Shown here piece after piece: positions 7,029 through 13,782 of a DNA stretch of 24,526 bases (its first letter is position 1; each line of letters starts with the position of its first letter). Both the position numbers and the translations under genes were made by a program. The notes under the pieces were generated by a model, which made no database searches, was not told where the DNA came from, and saw only the letters and a program-made list of their open reading frames with translations. Source of the stretch: CAKZRD01 sp038886595 (GTDB taxonomy: Archaea > Nanobdellota > Nanobdellia > Pacearchaeales > GW2011-AR1); NCBI GenBank assembly GCA_038886595.1, contig JAWALV010000004.1:1-24526 (forward strand), read 5' to 3'.

Positions 7029-7513
7029 TTTTTAAGTAATTTTTCTTTTAATTTATTAAATTCTCTCTTCACTTCTTCTTTTAAATGTTCTCCTTCCAAT
7101 CTCTCTCTTGAAGGAAATACTTTTTTATCTATATTAATTTTTATTCCTCCATCAATTAAACCTTTAACAACCGAATATAATCTTCCGCCGTATTTATTGC
7201 TGTTCAAACCGAAATCTAAAATTATTTCTTTATTTTTCATTTTTTTAGCCATAAGTAAACCTGTTAAATAACAAGCAGGCAAAGATTTTAAACTCCCAGC
7301 AAATTTTTCTGGAAAACCTTCTTTAATTAAATCTTTAGAACTAACACTATTTAAAACAAAATCTTGTGCCTCTTTGCTCTCTACTTCTTGAATAATTATA
7401 TATTTATTTTTTTTTCTTATGACTATCCTTGGTTTTCCAGATTTTAAAAGTGCAAGCCTTAATTTATAATCTGTTTTTCCTTCTCTTCTTCTTTTTTTTG
7501 GAACAACAATCAT
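7025..7513 (-). CDS. rpl18: Large ribosomal subunit protein uL18
   Basis: This 162-residue protein binds 5S rRNA together with uL5. The archaeal signature near the N-terminus is RREGKTDYKLRLALL (9-23), followed by a KPRIVIRKKNKYIIIQ strand pair. The GLLMAKKMKN and ILDFGLNSNKYGGRLYSVVKGLIDGG segments match the central helical part of uL18. It is slightly shorter than typical archaeal homologues because the C-terminal extension is reduced to a Lys/Glu helix. A GGAGG Shine-Dalgarno lies 10 bases upstream of the ATG, inside the 3' end of eL19, and the start overlaps the eL19 stop by 4 bases. Confidence 0.94.
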   Translation of the reverse strand: MIVVPKKRRREGKTDYKLRLALLKSGKPRIVIRKKNKYIIIQEVESKEAQDFVLNSVSSKDLIKEGFPEKFAGSLKSLPACYLTGLLMAKKMKNKEIILDFGLNSNKYGGRLYSVVKGLIDGGIKINIDKKVFPSRERLEGEHLKEEVKREFNKLKEKLLKK

Positions 7514-7908
7514 TCTTTAAGAACCTCCTTTAAATGTTTTAAGTTTCTAAAATATTTTGCTTTAATTTTTTTTCTAAGTTCATAATATTTTTCTAAACTT
7601 ATTTTATTTTGTAATTTTAAAATTTTCAGATATTTTCTAAGTTTTCTTGTTAATTTAACATATTCTTGTTTTTTATCTCTGACTCTTTTCTTTATCTTTC
7701 CAGGACCTCTTTTATTTTTTCTCTTTTCAATTTTTTTTCTTCCTTTTTTCTCTTTAATTTTAATAATTCCTTTTGAATGTAAATCTAAAATGTCTTGTCT
7801 TGTTATTGCTTCTGAAATCTCATTCAAATTTTTTGGATTGAAAAAAATTCTTTCTTTTCCCACTCCTAAAACTCTCGACGCCAAATCTTTCTTTTTAGCC
7901 AGATTCAT
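7510..7908 (-). CDS. rpl19e: Large ribosomal subunit protein eL19
   Basis: This 132-residue 50S protein occurs in archaea and eukaryotes only. The N-terminal globular domain begins MNLAKKKDLASRVLGVGKERI and includes the conserved EAITRQDILDLHSKGII region (about 33-49). A long basic RNA-binding region follows (KKGRKKIEKRKNKRGPGKIKKR), then a C-terminal helical segment. Archaeal eL19 is often about 150 residues, so the C-terminus is trimmed. Gene order eL32-eL19-uL18 is canonical. The ATG overlaps the eL32 stop region by 14 bases, and a GGGAG motif lies upstream. Confidence 0.94.
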   Translation of the reverse strand: MNLAKKKDLASRVLGVGKERIFFNPKNLNEISEAITRQDILDLHSKGIIKIKEKKGRKKIEKRKNKRGPGKIKKRVRDKKQEYVKLTRKLRKYLKILKLQNKISLEKYYELRKKIKAKYFRNLKHLKEVLKE

Positions 7909-8272
7909 TTTTCTCCCTTTTATATTTATTTAGAATTATTAATCCTTTTTCATTAGCTTTTTTTATTATTTCTTCTCTTTTCTTTTTTCCTAGTGAAGCT
8001 ATTAAGATAGCTTGTCCTTTTTCTAGTTTTTCTAAATCTTTGAAATTTCCAACTCTTACAAAAGATTTTCCATCTATTTTTCCTCTTATTTCTTTAGGAT
8101 TTCTCCAACCAATAGAAGGTCTTGTAGGATAGCCTCTTTTTCTTTTTCTTGTTTTGCTATCCCCTCCTTTAGGGTATCTCCATTTTCTTTTCTTTTTTCT
8201 TCTAGCTCCAAGCCTGGAAAATCTTCTCCATTGAACCCTTAAAAATATGGGTTTTTTTCTTTTTTCAATCAT
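7895..8272 (-). CDS. rpl32e: Large ribosomal subunit protein eL32
   Basis: This 125-residue 50S protein belongs to the archaeal/eukaryotic set. The conserved core is recognisable as FLRVQWRRFSRLGARRKKKRKWRYPKG in sense, beginning at residue 10, followed by GYPTRPSIGWRNPKEIRG (47-64) and a helical end that contains VGNFKDLEKL. The N-terminal region found in many archaeal L32e proteins is short here. A GGGAGGG Shine-Dalgarno-like tract is 4 bases upstream of the ATG, and the start overlaps the uL6 stop by 4 bases. It occupies the canonical position between uL6 and eL19. Confidence 0.94.
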   Translation of the reverse strand: MIEKRKKPIFLRVQWRRFSRLGARRKKKRKWRYPKGGDSKTRKRKRGYPTRPSIGWRNPKEIRGKIDGKSFVRVGNFKDLEKLEKGQAILIASLGKKKREEIIKKANEKGLIILNKYKREKNESG

Positions 8273-8820
8273 ATTTCCCTCCCATCTTTTTCTACTAAAA
8301 ATATTCCGTCTTGAAAAACTCTTCTATCTCTTTCTTTTATTTTTGTGGCTCTTTCTATATTTGCTACTGTTTGGCCAACAGAGTCTATGTCTTCAGATGA
8401 AACTTCTAAAATATTTCCTTTAATTTCAACTTTCACCCCAGGTAAAATGTCAGCATATCTAGGAACTTTTTCCCCAAGAAAATTTCTTATAACTAGCTTA
8501 TCTCCTTCGACTTTTAAAGTCATTGGAAAATGGGCATAACAAGCTTCCATCTTATAAACAAAAGGTTTATCTAAACCTCTTATCATATTTTTTATATGGG
8601 CTTCTATAGTACCTATTATTTTACTTTCTTTTTTTGTTGATTTTTTTGAAGGTTCAATAAAAATAGAATTATTTTCTTTTCTTAAACTAATATTTCTTGG
8701 AATTTTTATTCTCTTTCTCAATTCTTTTCCATCTTTTTTTAAAACAAAAACATCCTCTTCTATAATAAAAAAATATCCTTCTGGAATATCAATTCTCCTA
8801 GTTATCTTTTCTTTTTCCAT
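8269..8820 (-). CDS. rpl6: Large ribosomal subunit protein uL6
   Basis: This 183-residue 50S protein lies near the GTPase-associated region and the sarcin-ricin loop. The start at 8820 gives MEKEKITRRIDIPEGY, which fits the archaeal L6 opening. It produces a one-base stop/start overlap (TAATG) with uS8. A longer frame from 8844 would add eight residues and overlap uS8 more deeply, so it is not preferred. The central segment with MIRGLDKPFVYKMEACYAHFPM and the C-terminal SSEDIDSVGQTVANIERATK-like stretch match the two repeated L6 domains. It ends overlapping eL32 by 4 bases. Confidence 0.94.
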   Translation of the reverse strand: MEKEKITRRIDIPEGYFFIIEEDVFVLKKDGKELRKRIKIPRNISLRKENNSIFIEPSKKSTKKESKIIGTIEAHIKNMIRGLDKPFVYKMEACYAHFPMTLKVEGDKLVIRNFLGEKVPRYADILPGVKVEIKGNILEVSSEDIDSVGQTVANIERATKIKERDRRVFQDGIFLVEKDGREI

Positions 8821-9203
8821 TAATAAATATATGCTATCAAGCACCCTCCTATATTTTTTTCAGAAGCTTCAATATGGTCCATCAAACCTTTACTTGTTGA
8901 TATAATTAATTTTCCAAAATTTCTAGAAGGTAAATATCTCCGTCTATATTTTTCAATTTCTTCTACACCAACACTAAATCTAGGTTTTATCGCTCTACAT
9001 TCATTTAACTTTTCTTTTATATAAATTTTAACATAAGGTTTTTTTCCTTCTATAACTTCAAAGTCTATGTATTCTTCTCTCTTCATAAAATCTAAAACTC
9101 TTAACAAAAACTTAGAAACTCTTTTTATTTCTAATTCTTTTTTTCCAACTCTTTTTATATTCATTATCATATTTAATGCATCAGATATTATGTCTTGTGC
9201 CAT
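8820..9203 (-). CDS. rps8: Small ribosomal subunit protein uS8
   Basis: This 127-residue 30S assembly protein binds helix 21 of 16S rRNA; in bacteria the homologue also represses spc-operon translation. The start at 9203 gives MAQDIISDALNMIMNIKRVGK, the classic uS8 opening. An upstream frame from 9275 runs through the uS14 gene and is not used. The C-terminal signature ISTSKGLMDHIEASEKNIGG is present and intact. Only one base separates it from the uS14 stop, and it shares one base with the uL6 start. Confidence 0.95.
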   Translation of the reverse strand: MAQDIISDALNMIMNIKRVGKKELEIKRVSKFLLRVLDFMKREEYIDFEVIEGKKPYVKIYIKEKLNECRAIKPRFSVGVEEIEKYRRRYLPSRNFGKLIISTSKGLMDHIEASEKNIGGCLIAYIY

Positions 9204-9204
9204 T

Positions 9205-9435
9205 TTAACTATATTTTTTGAAACCCATTTTTTCTGCAAGTTGACGGAAACATTGTCTACAAAGATGTAGACCATACTGGCTTATATGTGCCCCGACTCT
9301 TCCACAACTTTCACATTTATTTACTGAAAGACCAAACTTTCTTTCTTTTGGTTTGTTATGCTTCAAAAACCTTTTCAACTTAGCAGGTTTATTTTTTAAT
9401 TGTTTTGTTATTTTTCTCCAATCGCTTGCAGTCAT
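9205..9435 (-). CDS. rps14: Small ribosomal subunit protein uS14, zinc-binding type
   Basis: This 76-residue 30S protein has an intact zinc site: Cys41 and Cys44 (CESC), Cys59 and Cys62 (CRQC). The YGLHLCRQCFRQLAEKMGFKKY end is close to the archaeal consensus. Archaeal uS14 is usually about 50-56 residues; here there is an extra basic N-terminal segment of about 20 residues, beginning MTASDWRKITKQLKNKPAKL. The start is supported by an AGGAGG Shine-Dalgarno five bases upstream. The position between uL5 and uS8 is canonical. Confidence 0.95.
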   Translation of the reverse strand: MTASDWRKITKQLKNKPAKLKRFLKHNKPKERKFGLSVNKCESCGRVGAHISQYGLHLCRQCFRQLAEKMGFKKYS

Positions 9436-9944
9436 TTTTTCCTCCTCAATATTTTAGTTTTAAAATTTTCTTCCATAAATTTTATAATTTCCTCTTTTGA
9501 AACATACATTCTTCTAATCTTACCTCTTTTAATTTTTCTTAGAGAAACCTTTTTTCCTGATCTAAAAAATGAAACATCTACTTCCAATCCCATCATACCT
9601 ACTTCCCTAATATATTCTACTCCAGGAATATCTATATATTCTTTAATTCCGAAAGATAGATGGTTTTCTTGGATTTGTTTTTCTTTTAAACTATTGTTTA
9701 CTGCTCCAAGAAGTTGACGTAATTTCTCTATGGCCTCTCTTTTTCTTAAAGTAACTATTACTCCAACTTCTAAACCAGGTCTAACTTCCCAAGTAGGAAT
9801 TCTTTTCTTAGCTTTTCTTTTTACAGGTTTTCTTCCAGTCAATCTCTCTAGCAAAATAAATGCTTTATCTAATTCCTCTCCTTTTGCGCCTATATTTAAA
9901 ACAACTTTTTCTATTTTTACTTTTCTCATAGGGTTGTCTTTCAT
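9432..9944 (-). CDS. rpl5: Large ribosomal subunit protein uL5
   Basis: This 170-residue protein binds 5S rRNA with uL18 and contacts the P-site tRNA. Characteristic segments are MRKVKIEKVVLNIG at the start (from residue 6), the TGRKPVKRKAKKRIPTWEVRPG region (about 36-57) and the GIKEYIDIPGVEY motif (about 99-111). Length and order agree with archaeal uL5. It overlaps uS14 by 4 bases and eS4 by 4 bases. No strong Shine-Dalgarno is visible, so translation may depend on coupling. Confidence 0.95.
   Translation of the reverse strand: MKDNPMRKVKIEKVVLNIGAKGEELDKAFILLERLTGRKPVKRKAKKRIPTWEVRPGLEVGVIVTLRKREAIEKLRQLLGAVNNSLKEKQIQENHLSFGIKEYIDIPGVEYIREVGMMGLEVDVSFFRSGKKVSLRKIKRGKIRRMYVSKEEIIKFMEENFKTKILRRKK
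9441..9446 (-). promoter_or_regulatory. Shine-Dalgarno of uS14
   Basis: AGGAGG, five bases upstream of the uS14 ATG and inside the 3' end of uL5, supports the long N-terminus of this uS14. It is an example of Shine-Dalgarno use by internal operon genes. Confidence 0.65.
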
Positions 9945-10582
9945 TCTATAGCAAGAAGAGCTTCCTTAGAAAGAATACACTCTCCTCCCTCATTTAATTT
10001 AATTTTAAACATCTTTTTTTCTCCCATATCTTCTATAGAAAAAACTTTTCCCTTTCTTCCGCTATGTTTTCCCTTAATAATCTCGACTTTTGATCCTTCT
10101 TTTAAAGGTATTATCTTAATTAATTTATTTTCAGGAATGGAAACTAAAAAGCTATCACCAACTAAAAAATTTTCTTCAACTAAAATATTCGTCCCATCTT
10201 CTAAGTTTGCCTGTGTTTTACCTTTTTTTATTATTTTTTTCCCTATAACTTTCAGAATTCTTTTATTTTCTTCTTTGCTCTCTTCTAATTTGTATTTTTC
10301 ATTTTCTAGAACTACTTTATATTTTTTATCACCAATTTCAACAAAATCTCTTAAGCCAACAGGAAAATGAATATCTTTCCTCAATCTTCCATTAACTTTA
10401 ACTTTTTTGTCTAAAAGAATTTTTTTAGCTTCATGACGATTTTTAGCTATTTTTAAAATATCTCTTAAAACAAAAATTAAAGGCATTTTTTTATTTTGAA
10501 AATGTGATGCTACGCTAACATACTTTGTTCCTTTTCTAGTTATAGGAAATTCTTTTACTAGTTCGCTTCTATTTTTGTGCAT
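9941..10582 (-). CDS. rps4e: Small ribosomal subunit protein eS4
   Basis: This 213-residue archaeal/eukaryotic 30S protein contains an S4 RNA-binding domain with RHEAKKILLDKKVKVNGRLR-like sequence (about 49-68) and FPVGLRDFVEIGDK. A KOW motif lies near the end (EIIKGKHSGRKGKV, about 168-181). Family members are usually about 235-245 residues; the N-terminal segment is shortened here, lacking the long GxRxHLKRLAAP-type start and beginning directly before a KEFPITRKGTKYV segment. It lies between uL24 and uL5, the normal archaeal order, and overlaps both neighbours slightly. Confidence 0.94.
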   Translation of the reverse strand: MHKNRSELVKEFPITRKGTKYVSVASHFQNKKMPLIFVLRDILKIAKNRHEAKKILLDKKVKVNGRLRKDIHFPVGLRDFVEIGDKKYKVVLENEKYKLEESKEENKRILKVIGKKIIKKGKTQANLEDGTNILVEENFLVGDSFLVSIPENKLIKIIPLKEGSKVEIIKGKHSGRKGKVFSIEDMGEKKMFKIKLNEGGECILSKEALLAIE

Positions 10583-10985
10583 TTTCTTTTTTCTCCGCGG
10601 TTTGCTTTTTCTTTTCTAAATTTTTAAATCTTCTTCTATCTTCTTCTTTTAATTTAATTATTTTTAATTTGGAAGAATGAAACCAAACTTGAACTTTAGT
10701 ACCATCTTTTTTTGTTTTTGTTATACCTTCGATCGAAACACGATTATTCTTCCTTTCTATTTTATCTACTTTGCCAGTTTTTCCCTTAAAATTGCCTCTC
10801 ATTACTTTAACTTCATCGCCTTTCACTAATTCAATGTTTCTAACACCATATTTTTTTCTTAATGATTTTTCTAAATTAGCTGACAGTAATTTTTGTCTTA
10901 AATGTAGAGGAAGATTATATAAATATTTTCTCTGTTTTCTAGGCTGTTTGCTTGATTTCCATTTTTTTGAAAATTCCTTTTTCAT
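10569..10985 (-). CDS. rpl24: Large ribosomal subunit protein uL24
   Basis: This 138-residue assembly-initiating 50S protein has a KOW motif in the middle (KGDEVKVMRGNFKGKTGKV, about 55-73) and the archaeal IEGITKTKKDGTKVQVWFHSSKL segment following it. The N-terminal basic stretch with QPRKQRKYLYNLPLHLRQK is the archaeal/eukaryotic L26-type feature. The final 25 residues are a mixed-charge tail. It lies one base after the uL14 stop and overlaps eS4 by 14 bases. Confidence 0.95.
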   Translation of the reverse strand: MKKEFSKKWKSSKQPRKQRKYLYNLPLHLRQKLLSANLEKSLRKKYGVRNIELVKGDEVKVMRGNFKGKTGKVDKIERKNNRVSIEGITKTKKDGTKVQVWFHSSKLKIIKLKEEDRRRFKNLEKKKQTAEKKENAQK

Positions 10986-10986
10986 T

Positions 10987-11388
10987 TTAATAGATTACCG
11001 AAGCTAACTTCGATACCTCCTTCCATCTTTCTTGGACTTCTCTAGCTATAGGTCCTTTTATTTGAGTTCCTTTAGGATTTCCTTTTTCATCTTTTAATAA
11101 AACTACAGCATTATCTGTAAAGCAAACTCTTTCGCCAGTTAATCTTCTCCAAGGCTTTTTCTGTCTTACAACAACCGCATCAAAAACTTGCCCCTTCATT
11201 TTGGGATCTCCTTTTCTAATTGAAACTTTAACCCAATCTCCAACTCTTGCTGGAGTTTGTCGTCCTTTTCTCGTATGTGCTCTTACAACCGAAACTATTT
11301 TTGCGATTCTTGCTCCGCTATTGTCACAAACTTCCACATAACTTCCAATATTTAAACCTCTAGTTAATCTAGCTGTTACTGCCTTCAT
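10987..11388 (-). CDS. rpl14: Large ribosomal subunit protein uL14
   Basis: This 133-residue 50S protein lies at the subunit interface and takes part in intersubunit bridges. VCDNSGARIAKIVSVV (20-35) is the near-universal uL14 signature, and VKVSIRKGDPKMKGQVFDAVVVRQKKPWRR continues the family pattern. The C-terminus KGPIAREVQERWKEVSKLASVIY closely matches archaeal homologues. The start overlaps the uS17 frame by 20 bases. This is among the most strongly conserved proteins in the window. Confidence 0.96.
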   Translation of the reverse strand: MKAVTARLTRGLNIGSYVEVCDNSGARIAKIVSVVRAHTRKGRQTPARVGDWVKVSIRKGDPKMKGQVFDAVVVRQKKPWRRLTGERVCFTDNAVVLLKDEKGNPKGTQIKGPIAREVQERWKEVSKLASVIY

Positions 11389-11698
11389 TTTCTTCCTTCA
11401 ATTTTTTAGTTACAACAAAATGTATTGTTTTAGAAATAGGACGACATTCTCTTATTTCTACCAAATCTCCTATTTTTATAGAATCTTTAAGATTTGGTAA
11501 TAATCTTGCATGCAAAACAGATTTTCTTTTTTCATATCTTTCATATTTTGGAACAAAAAACAACCTTTGAAAGAAAATAGTTACTCTATCGTTAAATTTT
11601 TTTATAACTCTTCCTTGAAAAGATCTTCCGCGCAGAGCTAAAATAGAAAATTCTTCTTTTTTTTCTTCACTTTTTTTATTTTTTATTTTGGTTTTCAT
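11369..11698 (-). CDS. rps17: Small ribosomal subunit protein uS17
   Basis: This 109-residue OB-fold 30S assembly protein has LRGRSFQGRVIKKFNDRVTIFF as the first strands. It continues with YERYEKRKSVLHARLLPN (about 53-70) and the IKIGDLVEIRECRPISKTIHFVV end typical of S17. The N-terminal 17 residues are a Lys/Glu-rich tail with no family counterpart that I recognise. It overlaps aIF1 by 4 bases and uL14 by 20. In many archaea the RNase P subunit gene rnp1 separates aIF1 from uS17; it is not here. Confidence 0.95.
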   Translation of the reverse strand: MKTKIKNKKSEEKKEEFSILALRGRSFQGRVIKKFNDRVTIFFQRLFFVPKYERYEKRKSVLHARLLPNLKDSIKIGDLVEIRECRPISKTIHFVVTKKLKEENEGSNS

Positions 11699-11991
11699 AT
11701 TGAAATGTTTTTTATATCAAAACCTTCCTCAACTAATATTTTTTTAATTTTATTTAAATGGTCTCCTTGAAGTTCTATCTTATCTTTATCTATTTTGCCT
11801 CCACAAGCAAGTTTCATTTTCAATTTTTTTCCGAGGTTTTGAGTATCTATGTCTTTAAGCCCTTCAATTACAGTTATTACCTTGCCAAATTTTCTTTTCT
11901 CTTTTTTAATAGTCACTACTTGGCTTTTTTTAGCCAAGTCGGAACACACACAGGCCTCTAAAGGTAAACCGCAATTTGGGCAGATACTCAT
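11695..11991 (-). CDS. Translation initiation factor aIF1 (SUI1 family)
   Basis: This 98-residue factor guards start-codon selection on the small subunit. The N-terminus carries a possible zinc knuckle, CPNCGLPLEACVC (Cys4, Cys7, Cys14, Cys16), as in archaeal SUI1 homologues. The SUI1 fold follows with VVTIKKEKRKFGKVITVIEGL, then the conserved KLKMKLACGGKI segment and IELQGDHLNKIKKIL. Its ATG immediately follows the uL29 stop with no spacer, and the end overlaps uS17 by 4 bases. Placement inside the ribosomal superoperon after uL29 is a normal archaeal arrangement. Confidence 0.94.
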   Translation of the reverse strand: MSICPNCGLPLEACVCSDLAKKSQVVTIKKEKRKFGKVITVIEGLKDIDTQNLGKKLKMKLACGGKIDKDKIELQGDHLNKIKKILVEEGFDIKNISI

Positions 11992-12117
11992 TTAATTTTT
12001 TTCTTTTACCTCCTTATTTTTAGTTAAGAGTTTTCTAGCTATTTCTTTTCTAATAAAGCTTCTTTTATTCTTCTCTTTCAAAATTCTTATTTTTAATTCT
12101 TTTATTTTTTCATTCAT
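11992..12117 (-). CDS. rpl29: Large ribosomal subunit protein uL29, very short
   Basis: This 41-residue open frame fills the gap between uS3 and aIF1. It starts MNEKIKELKIRILKEKNK and continues with RSFIRKEIARKLLTKNKEV. The IRKEIARKLLTKNKE part corresponds to the IRRxIARxLTxLxE signature at the end of uL29, and the gene position is exactly that of archaeal uL29. Normal archaeal homologues have about 65-70 residues; the first helix and the hairpin turn are much reduced here. The start overlaps the uS3 3' end by 8 bases and the stop abuts the aIF1 ATG. Identification rests on the signature plus synteny. Confidence 0.85.
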   Translation of the reverse strand: MNEKIKELKIRILKEKNKRSFIRKEIARKLLTKNKEVKEKN

Positions 12118-12790
12118 TTCTCTTTACTTTTTTTCGTGTTTTATTTTCTTTTGAAGGAAGAGTTTTTATTTCTTCTCTCTTTAATTTTTGCAAAAAATTA
12201 TCGTCTATAATAACTCCTTCTTTAGCCTCTTCTATTGGTTTTAGAATTGAAACCTCTACTCCAACAACCCCTGTTTTATCCTGGGCCGCGGTCTGTGCTT
12301 TATCCACAAGTTTTCTTTGATTTCCAGTTTTTTTTAGATAACCAAACTTAAATCTCCATGTTTTTGCTCTTTCACTTGGCAATCTCCCTGATAAAACAAC
12401 TTCTCCGCCCAAAGCTCCTGCTTTTTTCATATCTTCTAAGGCTTTGTAAGCTATCGCTTTAAATCTTATTGAACCAAACCTTTCAATAGCCAATGCGATA
12501 CTATCCGCTACTATTTGTGCATCTAATTCTTTAACTTTTATCTCTTGAACTTCAATATGTGGGTTTTCCATTTTAAATTTCTTCTTTAAAATTTCAGTAA
12601 GGTTTTCTATGGATTCTCCTTTTCTTCCTATTATTACACCAGGTTTCGGTGTTGAAATTACTATTTTTTCTCCAACAGGAGTATATTCTATTTTTACAGA
12701 CGACACCTTTCCTTTACCAAACTCTTTTCTTATATAATTTTTTACTCCCAACTCTTCCTTAGCCATTGAAACAAATTTTCTTTCTTCCAT
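12110..12790 (-). CDS. rps3: Small ribosomal subunit protein uS3
   Basis: This 226-residue 30S protein lies at the mRNA entry tunnel. The type II KH domain is clear, with PGVIIGRKGESIENLT including the GxxG loop (about 50-65). The C-terminal domain contains GALGGEVVLSGRLPSERAKTWRFKFGYLKKTGN-type sequence, the usual archaeal form. The last 20 residues are a basic tail. A GGAGGA Shine-Dalgarno lies about 10 bases upstream, at the end of uL22. It follows uL22 by one base and runs into uL29 with an 8-base overlap. Confidence 0.95.
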   Translation of the reverse strand: MEERKFVSMAKEELGVKNYIRKEFGKGKVSSVKIEYTPVGEKIVISTPKPGVIIGRKGESIENLTEILKKKFKMENPHIEVQEIKVKELDAQIVADSIALAIERFGSIRFKAIAYKALEDMKKAGALGGEVVLSGRLPSERAKTWRFKFGYLKKTGNQRKLVDKAQTAAQDKTGVVGVEVSILKPIEEAKEGVIIDDNFLQKLKREEIKTLPSKENKTRKKVKRNE

Positions 12791-12791
12791 A

Positions 12792-13346
12792 TTATTTTTC
12801 TCCTCCTAAAAATTCTTTAGCTTCTAAATAAATATGGGTTCTTTTACCTCTTGTTCTATCTCTCTTATAAGGTCTGGATGCTATATTAGCCATTGCTAAA
12901 CTTATATAAGGATTTTCTATTCCTAAATTTTCTGCATTTGATCTTAATTGTTTTAGAACTTTCATTATTTCTTTTGAGGCATTTAAAGGATATCTGCCAG
13001 ACATAATTCCTTTCCTATGTGGTATTTCCCTACCATACATTGGAACGGCCCTTTTAAATTCTATAACTTCTCCTAGCATTTTTATTGCATCTTCTATTCT
13101 TTTGCCCTTTATAATTTTCAAAATATATTTTGAATGTTTTGTACTTATTCTTAAAGAAATACCTTTAGCAATTGCTTTGTTCTTTTTTATTTTATCATTA
13201 ATTTCTTTTTTATCAGAAGATTTTTTCTCTTCATTCTTCTTCTCTTCTTCTCTAATTTCCTGTTCTTTTATTTCTTCAGCTATCTCTTTTTTTAATTCTT
13301 TTTCTTCTTCAAGATTTCTTTTTAAAAGTTGTTTGTTTTCTACCAT
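12792..13346 (-). CDS. rpl22: Large ribosomal subunit protein uL22 with charged N-terminal extension
   Basis: This 184-residue protein lines the peptide exit tunnel. The uL22 core starts near residue 58 with AIAKGISLRISTKHSKYILKII-type sequence, then KGKRIEDAIKML, KRAVPMYGREIPHRKG and ASRPYKRDRTRGKRTHIYLEAKEF; all match archaeal L22. Residues 1-55 consist almost entirely of Glu, Lys, Asp and Ile, with strong coiled-coil or single-helix character, and replace the N-terminal segment normal for archaea. No alternative ATG precedes the core closely. Spacing to uS19 is one base. Confidence 0.94.
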   Translation of the reverse strand: MVENKQLLKRNLEEEKELKKEIAEEIKEQEIREEEKKNEEKKSSDKKEINDKIKKNKAIAKGISLRISTKHSKYILKIIKGKRIEDAIKMLGEVIEFKRAVPMYGREIPHRKGIMSGRYPLNASKEIMKVLKQLRSNAENLGIENPYISLAMANIASRPYKRDRTRGKRTHIYLEAKEFLGGEK

Positions 13347-13347
13347 A

Positions 13348-13782
13348 TTATTTAACAGATAAATGTGCAGAACCTTTAGTTGCTCCTATTCCTGCAGCTC
13401 CATGTTTAACAGGTTTTCTATTCAAAGTGAACTCTCCTAAACGATGACCCAACATTTCTTCAGTTATTTTAATAGGAACATACTCTTTTCCATTATGAAC
13501 CCCTATCGTCCAACCAACGAATTTTGGTAAAATTATTAAATCCCTATAATGAGTTTTTGGCATTTTACCTTTTTCTATTTTTTTAATAGCTTTATTAATA
13601 AATTTTAAATGTAGACTTTCATTTCTTATTAAACTTCTTCTTTCTCTAGAGGTTATTAATTTAGAAAATTCATTTAAAGTCATTTTTTGTAATTCTTCTA
13701 GAGTATAACCTCTAAATTTTTTTTTCTTTCCGATTATTTCTTCTTGTAGATTCTCGTCTTTATTTTCTATTTCGCTTTTCAT
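13348..13782 (-). CDS. rps19: Small ribosomal subunit protein uS19
   Basis: This 144-residue 30S head protein has FRGYTLEELQKMTLNEFSKL (about 23-42), which is the archaeal/eukaryotic S15-type opening. The universal core follows: THYRDLIILPKFVGWTIGVHNGKEYVPIKITEEMLGHRLGEF in sense, ending with the KHGAAGIGATKGSAHLSVK tail. The first 20 residues are a Glu/Asn-rich acidic extension. A GGGAGG Shine-Dalgarno 8 bases upstream lies in the 3' end of uL2, and the start overlaps the uL2 stop by 4 bases. Confidence 0.95.
   Translation of the reverse strand: MKSEIENKDENLQEEIIGKKKKFRGYTLEELQKMTLNEFSKLITSRERRSLIRNESLHLKFINKAIKKIEKGKMPKTHYRDLIILPKFVGWTIGVHNGKEYVPIKITEEMLGHRLGEFTLNRKPVKHGAAGIGATKGSAHLSVK

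Noticed and set aside
9204..9275. Longer uS8 beginning at 9275
   Set aside because: The extra 24 residues are read out of frame through uS14, and MAQDIISDAL at 9203 is the usual uS8 start.
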